A stretch of 5,402 nucleotides of DNA from Bacillota bacterium (lineage in GTDB: Bacteria > Bacillota > Clostridia > DSM-8532), in assembly GCA_023446675.1 (NCBI GenBank), contig JAEXPO010000146.1:1-5402 (forward strand). Direction: 5' to 3'. A program made the position numbers and the translations under genes. Below are positions 1 to 5,402 of the stretch, in pieces (within the stretch, counting starts at the first letter, position 1; each line of letters begins with the position of its first letter). The notes beneath the pieces were generated by a model. That model searched no databases and had not been told where the DNA came from. It saw nothing but the letters and a program-made list of their open reading frames with translations.

Positions 1-232
1 GTTGAGAGGCCGTACCAATACTTTGCAAAATAATTCCCGGTACAATGAAATCAATGTAGTTAAAATCTCCTAAGTCTGCTATATTCCCAAAGACAGTTCC
101 GAACAGGAGCATTAAGAAAAATGGCGTGAGTGTTGCCATTAGCAATGCTTCGGGGTTTCGCACAGAAATAAGCAAACAGCGTTTGAACATTACCCACCAA
201 TCGAAAAATACGCTTATCCTTAGCTTACTCAT
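1..232 (-). CDS. ABC-2 type (DrrB-like) transporter permease, N-terminal part only
   Basis: The first 77 codons of an ABC-2 family permease; the rest lies beyond the left edge. The ATG at 232 is preceded, 7 bases away, by a very strong ribosome site AAGGAGGG (241-248), which fixes the start. The N-terminus is cytoplasmic, with aromatic and basic residues (FFDWWVMFKR) and then the RNPEALL stretch that DrrB/NodJ-type permeases show before the first membrane helix (about residues 29-49, ending LLFGTVFG). After a short loop comes IDFIVPGIILQ, matching the family's 'fl-PGil-q' motif at the start of the second helix. The start overlaps the upstream ATPase gene by 8 bases, so the two are probably translated together as one efflux transporter. 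The substrate cannot be read from the sequence; drug or other toxic-compound export is inferred from the DrrA-like ATPase and the TetR regulator. Family assignment is firm, substrate unknown. Confidence 0.88.
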   Translation of the reverse strand, partial: MSKLRISVFFDWWVMFKRCLLISVRNPEALLMATLTPFFLMLLFGTVFGNIADLGDFNYIDFIVPGIILQSIGTASQ

Positions 233-1073
233 AATAACTCCCCTCCTTTTTTTCATCAATTAACGCTAAAAATACCTCCTCTAAAGTGGGGAGTCTTTGC
301 TCCATGCTATCAACCGCAATACCAGTATCCTTTAAGAGCTTCATAGCCTCTGCGGCTTTTGCATCGCTTTGGAAATTCAGTTGTGCTCCCCGCTGCGGCA
401 GTATCCCTTTAAGATATTGAGGGGTGCCTTCTGCCAGTATCTTGCCATCATGAAGAATAGCAATGCTATCGGCAAGATACTCCGCTTCTTCCAAGTATTG
501 GGTAGTAAGAAATACCGTTGTCCCTCCCGCTGCCAAGTCCTTCACAAGGTCCCACATGGCGATACGGTTTTGCGGATCAAGCCCTGTTGTGGGTTCGTCG
601 AGGAAAAGCACCTGGGGGCTGCCCATAAGGCTCATGGCTATATCCAGTCTGCGGCGCATACCACCGGAATAAGTGGATACTTTTCGGTTAGCCCCATCCT
701 TCAAATTGAAAAAGGATAGCCACTGGTCCACCTTGCTTTTAACATTTGTCAGACGTTTGAGCTGCCCGATAAGATTTAAGTTTTCTCTGCCCGTTAAAAC
801 TTCATCCAGTGCCGTAAACTGCCCTGTCAGGCTAATACACCTACGTACATAGTCCCCTTGGCCTACTACATCAAAGCCGCTGATGGCAGCATTTCCGCCG
901 GCCGGCTTCAACAAAGTGGAAAGAATTTTAACGACAGTTGTTTTTCCTGCACCATTGGAACCGAGCAGAGCGAAGATACTGCCCTTGCCAATAGTAAAGC
1001 TGACATCCCTCAAAACATGGTTCGTCTTGAAGGATTTTTTTAAACCCGAAACTTCAATGATATTCTCAAGCAT
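225..1073 (-). CDS. DrrA-type ABC transporter ATP-binding protein (efflux)
   Basis: ATP-binding subunit (282 aa) of an ABC-2 exporter; it should drive the membrane permease encoded next. Visible motifs: Walker A GSNGAGKTT (38-46), Q-loop Gln85 in SLTGQF, signature YSGGMRRRLDIA (135-146), Walker B VLFLDEP with the D-loop following (155-166), and a switch position occupied by Gln192 (LTTQYLEEAE) instead of the usual His. YSGGM and TTQYLEEA are typical of the daunorubicin-resistance DrrA group, as is the C-terminal LPTLEEVFLAL (261-271), which resembles the DrrA LDEVF element. The frame can be extended upstream to 1157, but the extra 28 codons would be encoded by the operator. AGGAGG at 1079-1084 sits 5 bases before the ATG at 1073, so that start is chosen. 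The gene follows the TetR gene by 92 bases and overlaps the permease gene by 8. Substrate not determinable. Confidence 0.93.
   Translation of the reverse strand: MLENIIEVSGLKKSFKTNHVLRDVSFTIGKGSIFALLGSNGAGKTTVVKILSTLLKPAGGNAAISGFDVVGQGDYVRRCISLTGQFTALDEVLTGRENLNLIGQLKRLTNVKSKVDQWLSFFNLKDGANRKVSTYSGGMRRRLDIAMSLMGSPQVLFLDEPTTGLDPQNRIAMWDLVKDLAAGGTTVFLTTQYLEEAEYLADSIAILHDGKILAEGTPQYLKGILPQRGAQLNFQSDAKAAEAMKLLKDTGIAVDSMEQRLPTLEEVFLALIDEKKEGSYYE
241..248 (-). promoter_or_regulatory. Strong ribosome binding site of the permease gene
   Basis: AAGGAGGG on the minus strand, 7 bases before the permease ATG at 232. It lies inside the last codons of the ATPase gene, encoding its KKEGS tail. With the overlapping stop and start (ATGAGTAA) it allows both re-initiation and independent ribosome loading for the permease. 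Confidence 0.75.
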
Positions 1074-1078
1074 AAATT

Positions 1079-1084
1079 CCTCCT
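1079..1084 (-). promoter_or_regulatory. Ribosome binding site that sets the ATPase start
   Basis: AGGAGG on the minus strand, 5 bases before the ATG at 1073. It decides against the longer in-frame starts at 1157 and 1100, whose coding sequence would run through the operator and which have no comparable ribosome site. Confidence 0.8.
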
Positions 1085-1095
1085 GCTTTATTATA

Positions 1096-1113
1096 TACAT
1101 ACGTATGTATGTA
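1096..1113. promoter_or_regulatory. TetR operator copy 1, in front of the ATPase gene
   Basis: TACATAC-GTAT-GTATGTA, an inverted repeat with 7-base arms and a 4-base spacer. The central 16 bases (1095-1110) also form a perfect palindrome in another register. It differs at one of 18 positions from the copy before the TetR gene (1829-1846). It lies 10 bases after the predicted -10 box and about 12 bases before the ATPase ribosome site, so a bound repressor would block transcription starting there. That the neighbouring TetR protein binds here is inference from the shared site and gene order. Confidence 0.75.
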
Positions 1114-1123
1114 TAAGTCTTAA

Positions 1124-1151
1124 ATTTTACTGCCTGTAATAAGGCAGTAAA
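1124..1151 (-). promoter_or_regulatory. Predicted promoter of the ATPase-permease operon
   Basis: TTTACT (1146-1151) and TAAAAT (1124-1129) separated by 16 bases, a moderate sigma-A match on the minus strand. The start of transcription would fall near 1117, with the operator covering roughly +5 to +22, close to the layout at the TetR gene's own promoter. This parallel is the main support. A perfect TATAAT nearer the gene (1088-1093) was not preferred, because its start point would fall at the ribosome site. Transcription may also continue from the TetR gene. Confidence 0.4.
1126..1151. repeat. Inverted repeat between the TetR and ATPase genes
   Basis: Perfect 10-base arms (1126-1135 and 1142-1151) with a 6-base loop; on the minus strand it reads TTTACTGCCT, loop TATTAC, AGGCAGTAAA. 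It starts 14 bases after the TetR stop codon. The following sequence, ATTTAAGACTT, is not a proper T tract, so a standard intrinsic terminator is unlikely. It coincides with the predicted -35 and -10 boxes of the ATPase promoter, so it may be an RNA 3'-end or attenuating hairpin, or a binding site for another regulator. Confidence 0.6.
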
Positions 1152-1165
1152 TATCAAGCTTAGTT

Positions 1166-1813
1166 TTATCTTTCTAGTTCCTGCTTGCCAATTTCCAGAA
1201 AAATTTCTTTCATTTCCTTATCCATAAAAGACACGCCCAATACTTCACCTAGCTGTTCAAGAAATAAAACCTTGTCGGCATACTCTTTATAAGATACTTG
1301 AAACGCAAAGGAGCTTAACCACGAGGAAACCAGCAGAGAGATAATTTGCGATACCTGCTTTGGATATTTAACGGAAATGGAGCCGTCCTCATTTCCTTCA
1401 AGCAAGAGCCTTTCGATATGAGGAGCTACCACATTTACCTGGGAAAGCATTTCATTTTTAAAAACAACGGGGTTATCCGCCATTTTCTGCATTTCGATTC
1501 TCAAGCTATCACTCATTTCCAAACGGGGACGAAGGTCAAGCTTGAACACGGAACGAAGCTTTTCGAGGGCATTAAGCCCTTCCTGTTTATGGGCGAGGGT
1601 AAACGGGTTATTGTCGTTAAAGGACTTATTCATAACACTGGAAATTAATTCTTCGCGGGATTTAAAATAATGGTAAAAAGCCCCGCGGGTTACTCCGACC
1701 GCTTTTACAACATCTTCAACATTTACATTTTCAAATCCCCTTTCCGAAAAAAGGCGTGTGGCAGTTTCCAATATATCCTGCTTCGTTTTTTGGTCGGGGT
1801 CGTGTCGTGGCAT
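1166..1813 (-). CDS. TetR/AcrR-family transcriptional repressor
   Basis: A 215-residue one-component regulator, normal length for the family. The N-terminal DNA-binding domain spans about residues 10-57: helix 1 TKQDILETATRLFSERGF, then VNVEDVVKAVGVTRGAFYHYFKSREELI, where GVTRGAFYHYF holds the turn and recognition helix, a very typical TetR signature. The C-terminal half (about 75-215) is helical and variable and should form the dimer and ligand pocket; no ligand can be named. ATG at 1813 follows GGAGGT (1820-1825) by 6 bases. The gene has its own near-consensus promoter with an operator at the predicted start of transcription, and a second near-identical operator precedes the ATPase gene, so it probably represses itself and the exporter and is released by an exported compound. 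The DNA-binding role is firm; the regulon is inferred from position and matching operators. Confidence 0.93.
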   Translation of the reverse strand: MPRHDPDQKTKQDILETATRLFSERGFENVNVEDVVKAVGVTRGAFYHYFKSREELISSVMNKSFNDNNPFTLAHKQEGLNALEKLRSVFKLDLRPRLEMSDSLRIEMQKMADNPVVFKNEMLSQVNVVAPHIERLLLEGNEDGSISVKYPKQVSQIISLLVSSWLSSFAFQVSYKEYADKVLFLEQLGEVLGVSFMDKEMKEIFLEIGKQELER

Positions 1814-1828
1814 ATAATTACCTCCAAG

Positions 1829-1846
1829 TACATACGCATGTATGTA
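1829..1846. promoter_or_regulatory. TetR operator copy 2, in front of the TetR gene
   Basis: TACATAC-GCAT-GTATGTA, the same 7-4-7 inverted repeat as at 1096-1113, with one changed base in the spacer. It begins 8 bases after the -10 box and ends just before the ribosome site, covering about +3 to +20. That position fits autorepression. Extra GTAT units flank it (up to about 1850), so sliding registers are possible. Confidence 0.78.
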
Positions 1847-1854
1847 TGTATCCT

Positions 1855-1883
1855 ATATTATCGCTCTTATTTAGTTTTATCAA
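1855..1883 (-). promoter_or_regulatory. Sigma-A promoter of the TetR gene
   Basis: TTGATA (1878-1883), a 17-base spacer, and TAATAT (1855-1860): five of six consensus bases in each box with ideal spacing. Transcription should begin near 1848, giving a leader of about 35 bases that starts at the operator. The promoter lies only 24 bases past the hppA terminator T tract. Confidence 0.75.
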
Positions 1884-1907
1884 GCAGATTCTTAGTTATT
1901 TCATAAT

Positions 1908-1943
1908 AAAAAAAGAGCTCGGTACGAAAAACGCACCAAGCCC
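1908..1943 (-). terminator. Intrinsic terminator of hppA
   Basis: On the minus strand a 12-base stem, GGGCTTGGTGCG (1932-1943) with CGTACCGAGCTC (1915-1926), closes a TTTTT loop and is followed by seven T residues (1908-1914). All 12 positions pair if three G-U wobbles are allowed. It begins 20 bases after the hppA stop codon and separates hppA from the downstream TetR-exporter unit. Confidence 0.88.
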
Positions 1944-1963
1944 TTAGGTTTTTTAAGTCATAC

Positions 1964-4048
1964 TTAGAATATGGAGAACTGAAGGAATATAGCAGCCAGA
2001 ATGGAAGCGACCAGAGAGACCACGGTTACCTGGGTGTTGATGGAAGGTCCTGCGGTATCCTTGCAGGGATCGCCCACCGTATCGCCTACCACGGCAGCCT
2101 TGTGAGCGGGGGAACCCTTTCCTCCGCAGTTCCCTGCCTCCACAAACTTCTTGGCATTATCCCAAAGACCGCCGGCATTGGACATGAAGAGCGCCAGCAA
2201 AAGGCCTGATAGAATATTGCCGGTTAAAAAGCCGCCAATGGCCTCTACGCCGCCAATAAACCCCACCACAAGAGTGGAAAAGATGGCAACCAGGCCTGCG
2301 GGAATAAGTTCTCTGATAGCGCCCACTGTGGCAATGTCGATGCACCGGTCGTAGTCCGGCTTAGCGTCGGCTCTGCCTTCCTTAAGTCCGGGAATCGTAT
2401 CAAATTGCCGATGAATTTCATCCACCATACGCTGGGCATTTTTATCCACGCCCAGCATCAGCATGGCGGAGAATACAGCCGGTACGGCCACACCCACAAT
2501 GAGTCCGAAGAACACGGTGGGGTTCATAATGTCAAAATTGGTGATGCCCGCAAGGCCAAGCTCACCGGCAGCCGTATTGACCTCGCTCATGAAGGCGCCT
2601 AAAAGAGCGATGACCGTCAGGCCCGCAGCACTGATGGCAAAGCCCTTGGTAACGGCCTTAACGGTATTGCCTGCGGAGTCCAGCTCGTCGGTAATTGCGA
2701 TAACGTCATGCCCCAGACCGCCCATTTCGGCAAGGCCTCTGGCATTGTCCACAATAGGACCGTAGGCATCGTTGGATATAATCATGCCAACGATGGAGAG
2801 CATGCCAAGCGCGGCCATGGCAATGCCAAACATACCGTAATTGTCACCCAGAGGGGCACACAGGTTGTAAGCCACAAGAGCCGAGACCGCAATACCCAAA
2901 AGAGCGGGAAGCACGCTTAAAAGACCGTAGGAAAAGCCGGAAATAATAGTAAAGGCCGGTCCCTGCCTGGACGCATGGGCTACCTCCTGAACGGGCTTCT
3001 TTGAGTCGTTGGTGAAATAATCGGAAGCGATACCGATAATAACACCCACAAGAAGGCCTACCGCAGTGGCGCCCCAGATACGCCATTCAAAATCAAACAA
3101 AAAGGTAGCAAGAGCGGTTAAAACGCCATAGATAGCGGTTGTGACATAAGTTGACTGGTTGAGGGCTTTGTTGGGATCGCCGTTTTTTCCGATTTTTGCG
3201 GAAGCAACACCGATTATGGAAGCCAGTAGCCCTATGGCTGCATAGGCAAAAACCATAATGACATTCTTGCCGGTGATACCGCCCAGAGAAACGGCCAGAA
3301 CCAGAGCTGCCGACATGGAGGCTACATTGGAGTCAAAAAGATCCGCGCCCATACCGGCTACATCGCCTACGTTATCACCTACATTGTCGGCGATAACGGC
3401 TGGATTGCGGGGATCATCCTCATCAATGCCCATTTCAACCTTGCCGACGAGGTCGGCGCTGATATCGGCGGTTTTGGTAAAAATACCGCCTCCTGCCTTG
3501 GCGAAAAGAGCCAGAGAGCTGGCACCGAAGCTGAAGCCCAGTACAGAGGTAGGATCTCCAGTGAGGAGAAGCACCAGGGTGACACCCAAAAGGCTTACGC
3601 CTACCACGGCCATACCCATAACTGCACCGCCGCGAAAACCGGCCATAAAGGAGGGCTTGATTCCCTGCTTTGCGGCTTCCGCAGATTTAATGTTGGCAAT
3701 AGTTGCGACCTGAATGCCAATTTTACCGGCCAGAGCCGACAAAACCGTACCGACCAGATACGAAATGGCCATCAGAATGTTGCTTGCGGGATTTCCAGTC
3801 CAAATAGGGTGGGGGAGGAAAATGAGAATCAGCAATGCAGCGACGCCAGCGAAGCGAGCGAGGATTTGGTATTCACGTCTGAGAAATGTGTTTGCCCCTC
3901 TGCGTATGTACTCGCCGATTTCAGCGATACGAGCATTGGAAGACGGTTGTGCCTTCACCCAGGTGTAGAGCCACCCAGCCATGCCAAGAGCCAGGGCGGA
4001 GATAAGAACGGCAATAACCTGAACCATGGAAAGAGAGATTTCAAACAT
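1964..4048 (-). CDS. hppA: Membrane-bound ion-pumping pyrophosphatase (predicted K+-independent, H+)
   Basis: Hydrolyses pyrophosphate to phosphate and uses the energy to move ions out across the cytoplasmic membrane, recovering energy from biosynthetic PPi. It is 694 residues, normal for bacterial members, with many hydrophobic segments from residue 8 to the C-terminus (family members have about 16 helices). Active-site motifs are complete: DX7KXE at Asp195/Lys203/Glu205, DNVGDNVGD at 221-229, NDAYGPIVDNA at 426-436, DELDSAGNT at 454-462, SNAGGLWDNAKK at 623-634, and GDTVGDPCKD at 655-664. Lys464 and Thr467 in GNTVKAVTKG replace the Ala and Gly of K+-requiring enzymes and mark the K+-independent group. 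Known Na+ pumps are K+-dependent, so proton transport is predicted. ATG at 4048 follows AAGGGGGT by 6 bases. It appears monocistronic, with its own candidate promoter and a strong terminator. Family certain, ion inferred. Confidence 0.97.
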   Translation of the reverse strand: MFEISLSMVQVIAVLISALALGMAGWLYTWVKAQPSSNARIAEIGEYIRRGANTFLRREYQILARFAGVAALLILIFLPHPIWTGNPASNILMAISYLVGTVLSALAGKIGIQVATIANIKSAEAAKQGIKPSFMAGFRGGAVMGMAVVGVSLLGVTLVLLLTGDPTSVLGFSFGASSLALFAKAGGGIFTKTADISADLVGKVEMGIDEDDPRNPAVIADNVGDNVGDVAGMGADLFDSNVASMSAALVLAVSLGGITGKNVIMVFAYAAIGLLASIIGVASAKIGKNGDPNKALNQSTYVTTAIYGVLTALATFLFDFEWRIWGATAVGLLVGVIIGIASDYFTNDSKKPVQEVAHASRQGPAFTIISGFSYGLLSVLPALLGIAVSALVAYNLCAPLGDNYGMFGIAMAALGMLSIVGMIISNDAYGPIVDNARGLAEMGGLGHDVIAITDELDSAGNTVKAVTKGFAISAAGLTVIALLGAFMSEVNTAAGELGLAGITNFDIMNPTVFFGLIVGVAVPAVFSAMLMLGVDKNAQRMVDEIHRQFDTIPGLKEGRADAKPDYDRCIDIATVGAIRELIPAGLVAIFSTLVVGFIGGVEAIGGFLTGNILSGLLLALFMSNAGGLWDNAKKFVEAGNCGGKGSPAHKAAVVGDTVGDPCKDTAGPSINTQVTVVSLVASILAAIFLQFSIF

Positions 4049-4308
4049 TCAAAGACCCCCTTGCTGATTGGATTTTATTAAATTTGGACATTTTTACTCT
4101 ATTTTAATACAATGAAATAAAAACTTCAATTGTTTTCATGCAGGTTCTCCAAAATTTACATGAGTATTATTATAATTATAGTTAAATATAACAAACTTTT
4201 TTGGGAATTTATAACATGCGTAATATTACTTTTTTCTTCTTTATTCGCTCAAATTCGACTTTTTGTGCTTGAATTTAGTCTAAAAAGATTCCTGTTTCGA
4301 CAAAGCTG
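4049..4308. other. AT-rich intergenic region between yibE/F-like gene and hppA
   Basis: 260 bases, much richer in A and T than the flanking genes. I see no structured RNA, tRNA or convincing gene. On the minus strand it holds the candidate hppA promoter (4101-4129) and two very short frames: 4104-4139 (MKTIEVFISLY, preceded by GGAG at 4147-4150) and 4041-4091 (16 codons, overlapping the hppA start). Downstream of the YibE/F gene only a weak five-pair hairpin near 4291-4304 followed by five T residues could serve as a terminator. GTAATATTAC at 4220-4229 is a perfect 10-base palindrome of unknown meaning. Confidence 0.6.
4101..4129 (-). promoter_or_regulatory. Candidate promoter of hppA
   Basis: TTGAAG (4124-4129), a 17-base spacer and TAAAAT (4101-4106) on the minus strand: four of six and five of six consensus bases. 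Transcription would start near 4094, giving a leader of roughly 46 bases to the hppA ATG. The region is so AT-rich that chance matches are expected, and other TATAAT-like words occur at about 4165-4180. Confidence 0.4.
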
Positions 4309-5402
4309 CTAAACGGGAGCCTTTGCCCGCTTCATAAGAAGGGCGGCGGCATAGGATACGCAAGGTACGGTAAGTACAATTCCCAAAGAGCCCGCCATGC
4401 CCTGAAGTATTTCAATTGCGATAAAATCCGTGTTTATAAGCTGCAAAAAGGGGATGTCGTAAGCCCGGGTAAGGAGAAGCATGTTGAGGGAGGAGCCGGT
4501 AAAGGCCAGAATAAGGGTATTGGCCATGGTTCCAATGGCGTCCCGGCCCACGTTCATACCCGAAGCGAACAAAGCCTTTACAGTTAGGCTTTCATTGTGG
4601 CTGTGAATTTCATGTACGGCGGAAGCAACGGACATAGCCACATCCATTACCGCACCCAGTGACGAGATGAGTATGCCGCAGATAAGAAGGCCGCTTATGG
4701 TAAGGCCGCCTGAAGTGGCATTGAGGATGAGGGCTTCCGCCTCGCCGGTATTAAAGCCGTTGAGAGAAGCCAGGTGCCCCGCCAGCGCTGCTCCCGCCCC
4801 TGCCGTGAAAACGCCTGCGGCACAGCCTATAATCGCTGCCAGGGCCTTTTGTGTAAAGCCGTCAAGGAGAAACAGGCATACCACGATAGTGACGGCGGTG
4901 ATGCAAACGGTTGCAAGTATGGGATTCACTCCCCTCATGATAAGAGGTATAAGAAGAAGCCACAGGCTGACCAGGGTAAAAAGAAGTCCTGAAAGCGCCA
5001 TAATACCTTTTTTTCCGCCGATAACTGCCATGGCAAGGGCAAATATCAGGATGAAGGCCCCAAGTACGGTGCTCCGGTTGTAGTTGAACATGAGGGGGTA
5101 AATGGTGCCGTCATCGTTAAAGGCAAGGCGTACAATAATTTTATCTCCCGCTTTTACATCCACATTGGCTAGGGCGCTTAAATAATTGGTTAGAACCATG
5201 GTTTCGCCCTTATACTGACCGGTCCGAATTTCAATTTCCAGCTCCTGTCTGCCCAGCCTTCTTCCCTCGGAACGTACATAATCCGGTGCTGCGTCATCAT
5301 ATTGAACACCCAAAACCCTTGCGGAGGCAAAGAGCATTTTACTGGCAGAGGAGGGAGTGGCCTGGGGGTCAGGCCGGTTCAGGAAGACCATCATCACAAT
5401 AA
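4309..5402 (-). CDS. YibE/F-family multipass membrane protein, N-terminus cut by the window edge
   Basis: A YibE/F-like protein; the family's biochemical role is not established. Numbering from the GTG at 5397 gives 362 residues. A soluble, probably extracytoplasmic segment (about 25-105, containing VRLAFNDDGTIYPL) is followed by hydrophobic helices at roughly 110-127, 131-154, 156-178, 183-207, 229-253, 286-311 and 327-355. Conserved family stretches are visible: GAVMDVAMSVASAVHEI (248-264) and GMNVGRDAIGTMANTLILAF (280-299). The frame has no stop up to the right edge, and its first residues (IVMMVFL) look like the end of a membrane helix. No ribosome site is visible, so the real start probably lies outside and an N-terminal helix is missing here. 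The stop is TAG at 4309. The gene points the same way as hppA but is 260 bases upstream of it, so co-transcription is uncertain. Confidence 0.85.
   Translation of the reverse strand, partial: IVMMVFLNRPDPQATPSSASKMLFASARVLGVQYDDAAPDYVRSEGRRLGRQELEIEIRTGQYKGETMVLTNYLSALANVDVKAGDKIIVRLAFNDDGTIYPLMFNYNRSTVLGAFILIFALAMAVIGGKKGIMALSGLLFTLVSLWLLLIPLIMRGVNPILATVCITAVTIVVCLFLLDGFTQKALAAIIGCAAGVFTAGAGAALAGHLASLNGFNTGEAEALILNATSGGLTISGLLICGILISSLGAVMDVAMSVASAVHEIHSHNESLTVKALFASGMNVGRDAIGTMANTLILAFTGSSLNMLLLTRAYDIPFLQLINTDFIAIEILQGMAGSLGIVLTVPCVSYAAALLMKRAKAPV

Noticed and set aside
1074..1157. 28-codon N-terminal extension of the ATPase
   Set aside because: It would translate the operator and promoter (TYTYIRMYI). 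No ribosome site supports it, and the ATG at 1073 has an ideal one. The shorter protein begins at the normal place for the family.
1670..1947. Plus-strand open frames overlapping the TetR start, operator and hppA terminator
   Set aside because: They run across the TetR promoter, operator and terminator, have no ribosome site, and overlap well-supported minus-strand features.
3258..3713. 151-codon open frame on the plus strand inside hppA
   Set aside because: It is antisense to well-conserved hppA active-site coding sequence, has a low-complexity composition rich in Pro, Ala, Thr, Ser and Arg, and has no recognisable domain. It is a codon-usage shadow.
4220..4229. Palindrome GTAATATTAC
   Set aside because: Ten-base palindromes of A and T occur by chance in such AT-rich DNA, and no second copy is present in the window.
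4282..4304. Possible terminator after the YibE/F gene
   Set aside because: Only about five pairs (two of them G-U) around a CGAA loop, with a short T run six or more bases later. Too weak to call.
4130..4312. 60-codon hydrophobic frame on the plus strand in the AT-rich gap
   Set aside because: Starts with TTG without a ribosome site. Its Ile/Phe/Leu-rich product is what AT-rich noncoding DNA gives by chance, and it runs into the end of the YibE/F gene on the other strand.
4667..5083. 138-codon open frame on the plus strand inside the YibE/F gene
   Set aside because: Antisense to conserved membrane segments, rich in Arg, Pro and Ala, and with no recognisable family. Shadow of the real gene.

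Overview
All recognisable genes in this window lie on the minus strand. Read in transcription order (right to left) they are: a YibE/F-family membrane protein cut by the right edge (4309-5402), a membrane-bound ion-pumping pyrophosphatase hppA (1964-4048), a TetR-family repressor (1166-1813), a DrrA-type ABC transporter ATPase (225-1073), and the first 77 codons of its ABC-2 permease (1-232, cut by the left edge). The strong AGGAGG-type Shine-Dalgarno sites, the TTGATA/TAATAT promoter, the AT-rich intergenic DNA and the gene families suggest a low- to mid-GC Firmicute, probably an anaerobic clostridium-like bacterium. This is inference; nothing in the window fixes the genus.

Right part (4049-5402): the YibE/F protein has a family-typical polytopic membrane core but no visible true start, because its frame stays open through the window edge. 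A 260-base AT-rich gap with no convincing gene follows. It holds a plausible hppA promoter and two tiny reading frames of uncertain meaning. HppA is full length, with all the acidic pyrophosphate-binding motifs. It carries Lys464 and Thr467, the signature of the K+-independent subfamily, so it is predicted to pump protons using PPi hydrolysis. A clear intrinsic terminator (1908-1943) closes the hppA unit.

Left part (1-1890): this is a self-contained, self-regulated efflux cassette. The TetR gene has a near-consensus sigma-A promoter. An 18-base operator, TACATAC-N4-GTATGTA, lies just after the predicted transcription start. The same operator occurs again in front of the ATPase gene, in nearly the same position relative to a weaker predicted promoter. 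The simplest reading is that the TetR protein represses both itself and the ATPase-permease pair until a ligand, probably a toxic small molecule exported by the pump, releases it. The ATPase and permease genes overlap by 8 bases (ATGAGTAA), so their translation is probably coupled.

I see no tRNA, rRNA, CRISPR array, insertion sequence or attachment site. The gene families are known ones and no new multi-gene system is evident. The most checkable points are the paired operators, an inverted repeat that coincides with the predicted ATPase promoter, and the short frames in front of hppA.
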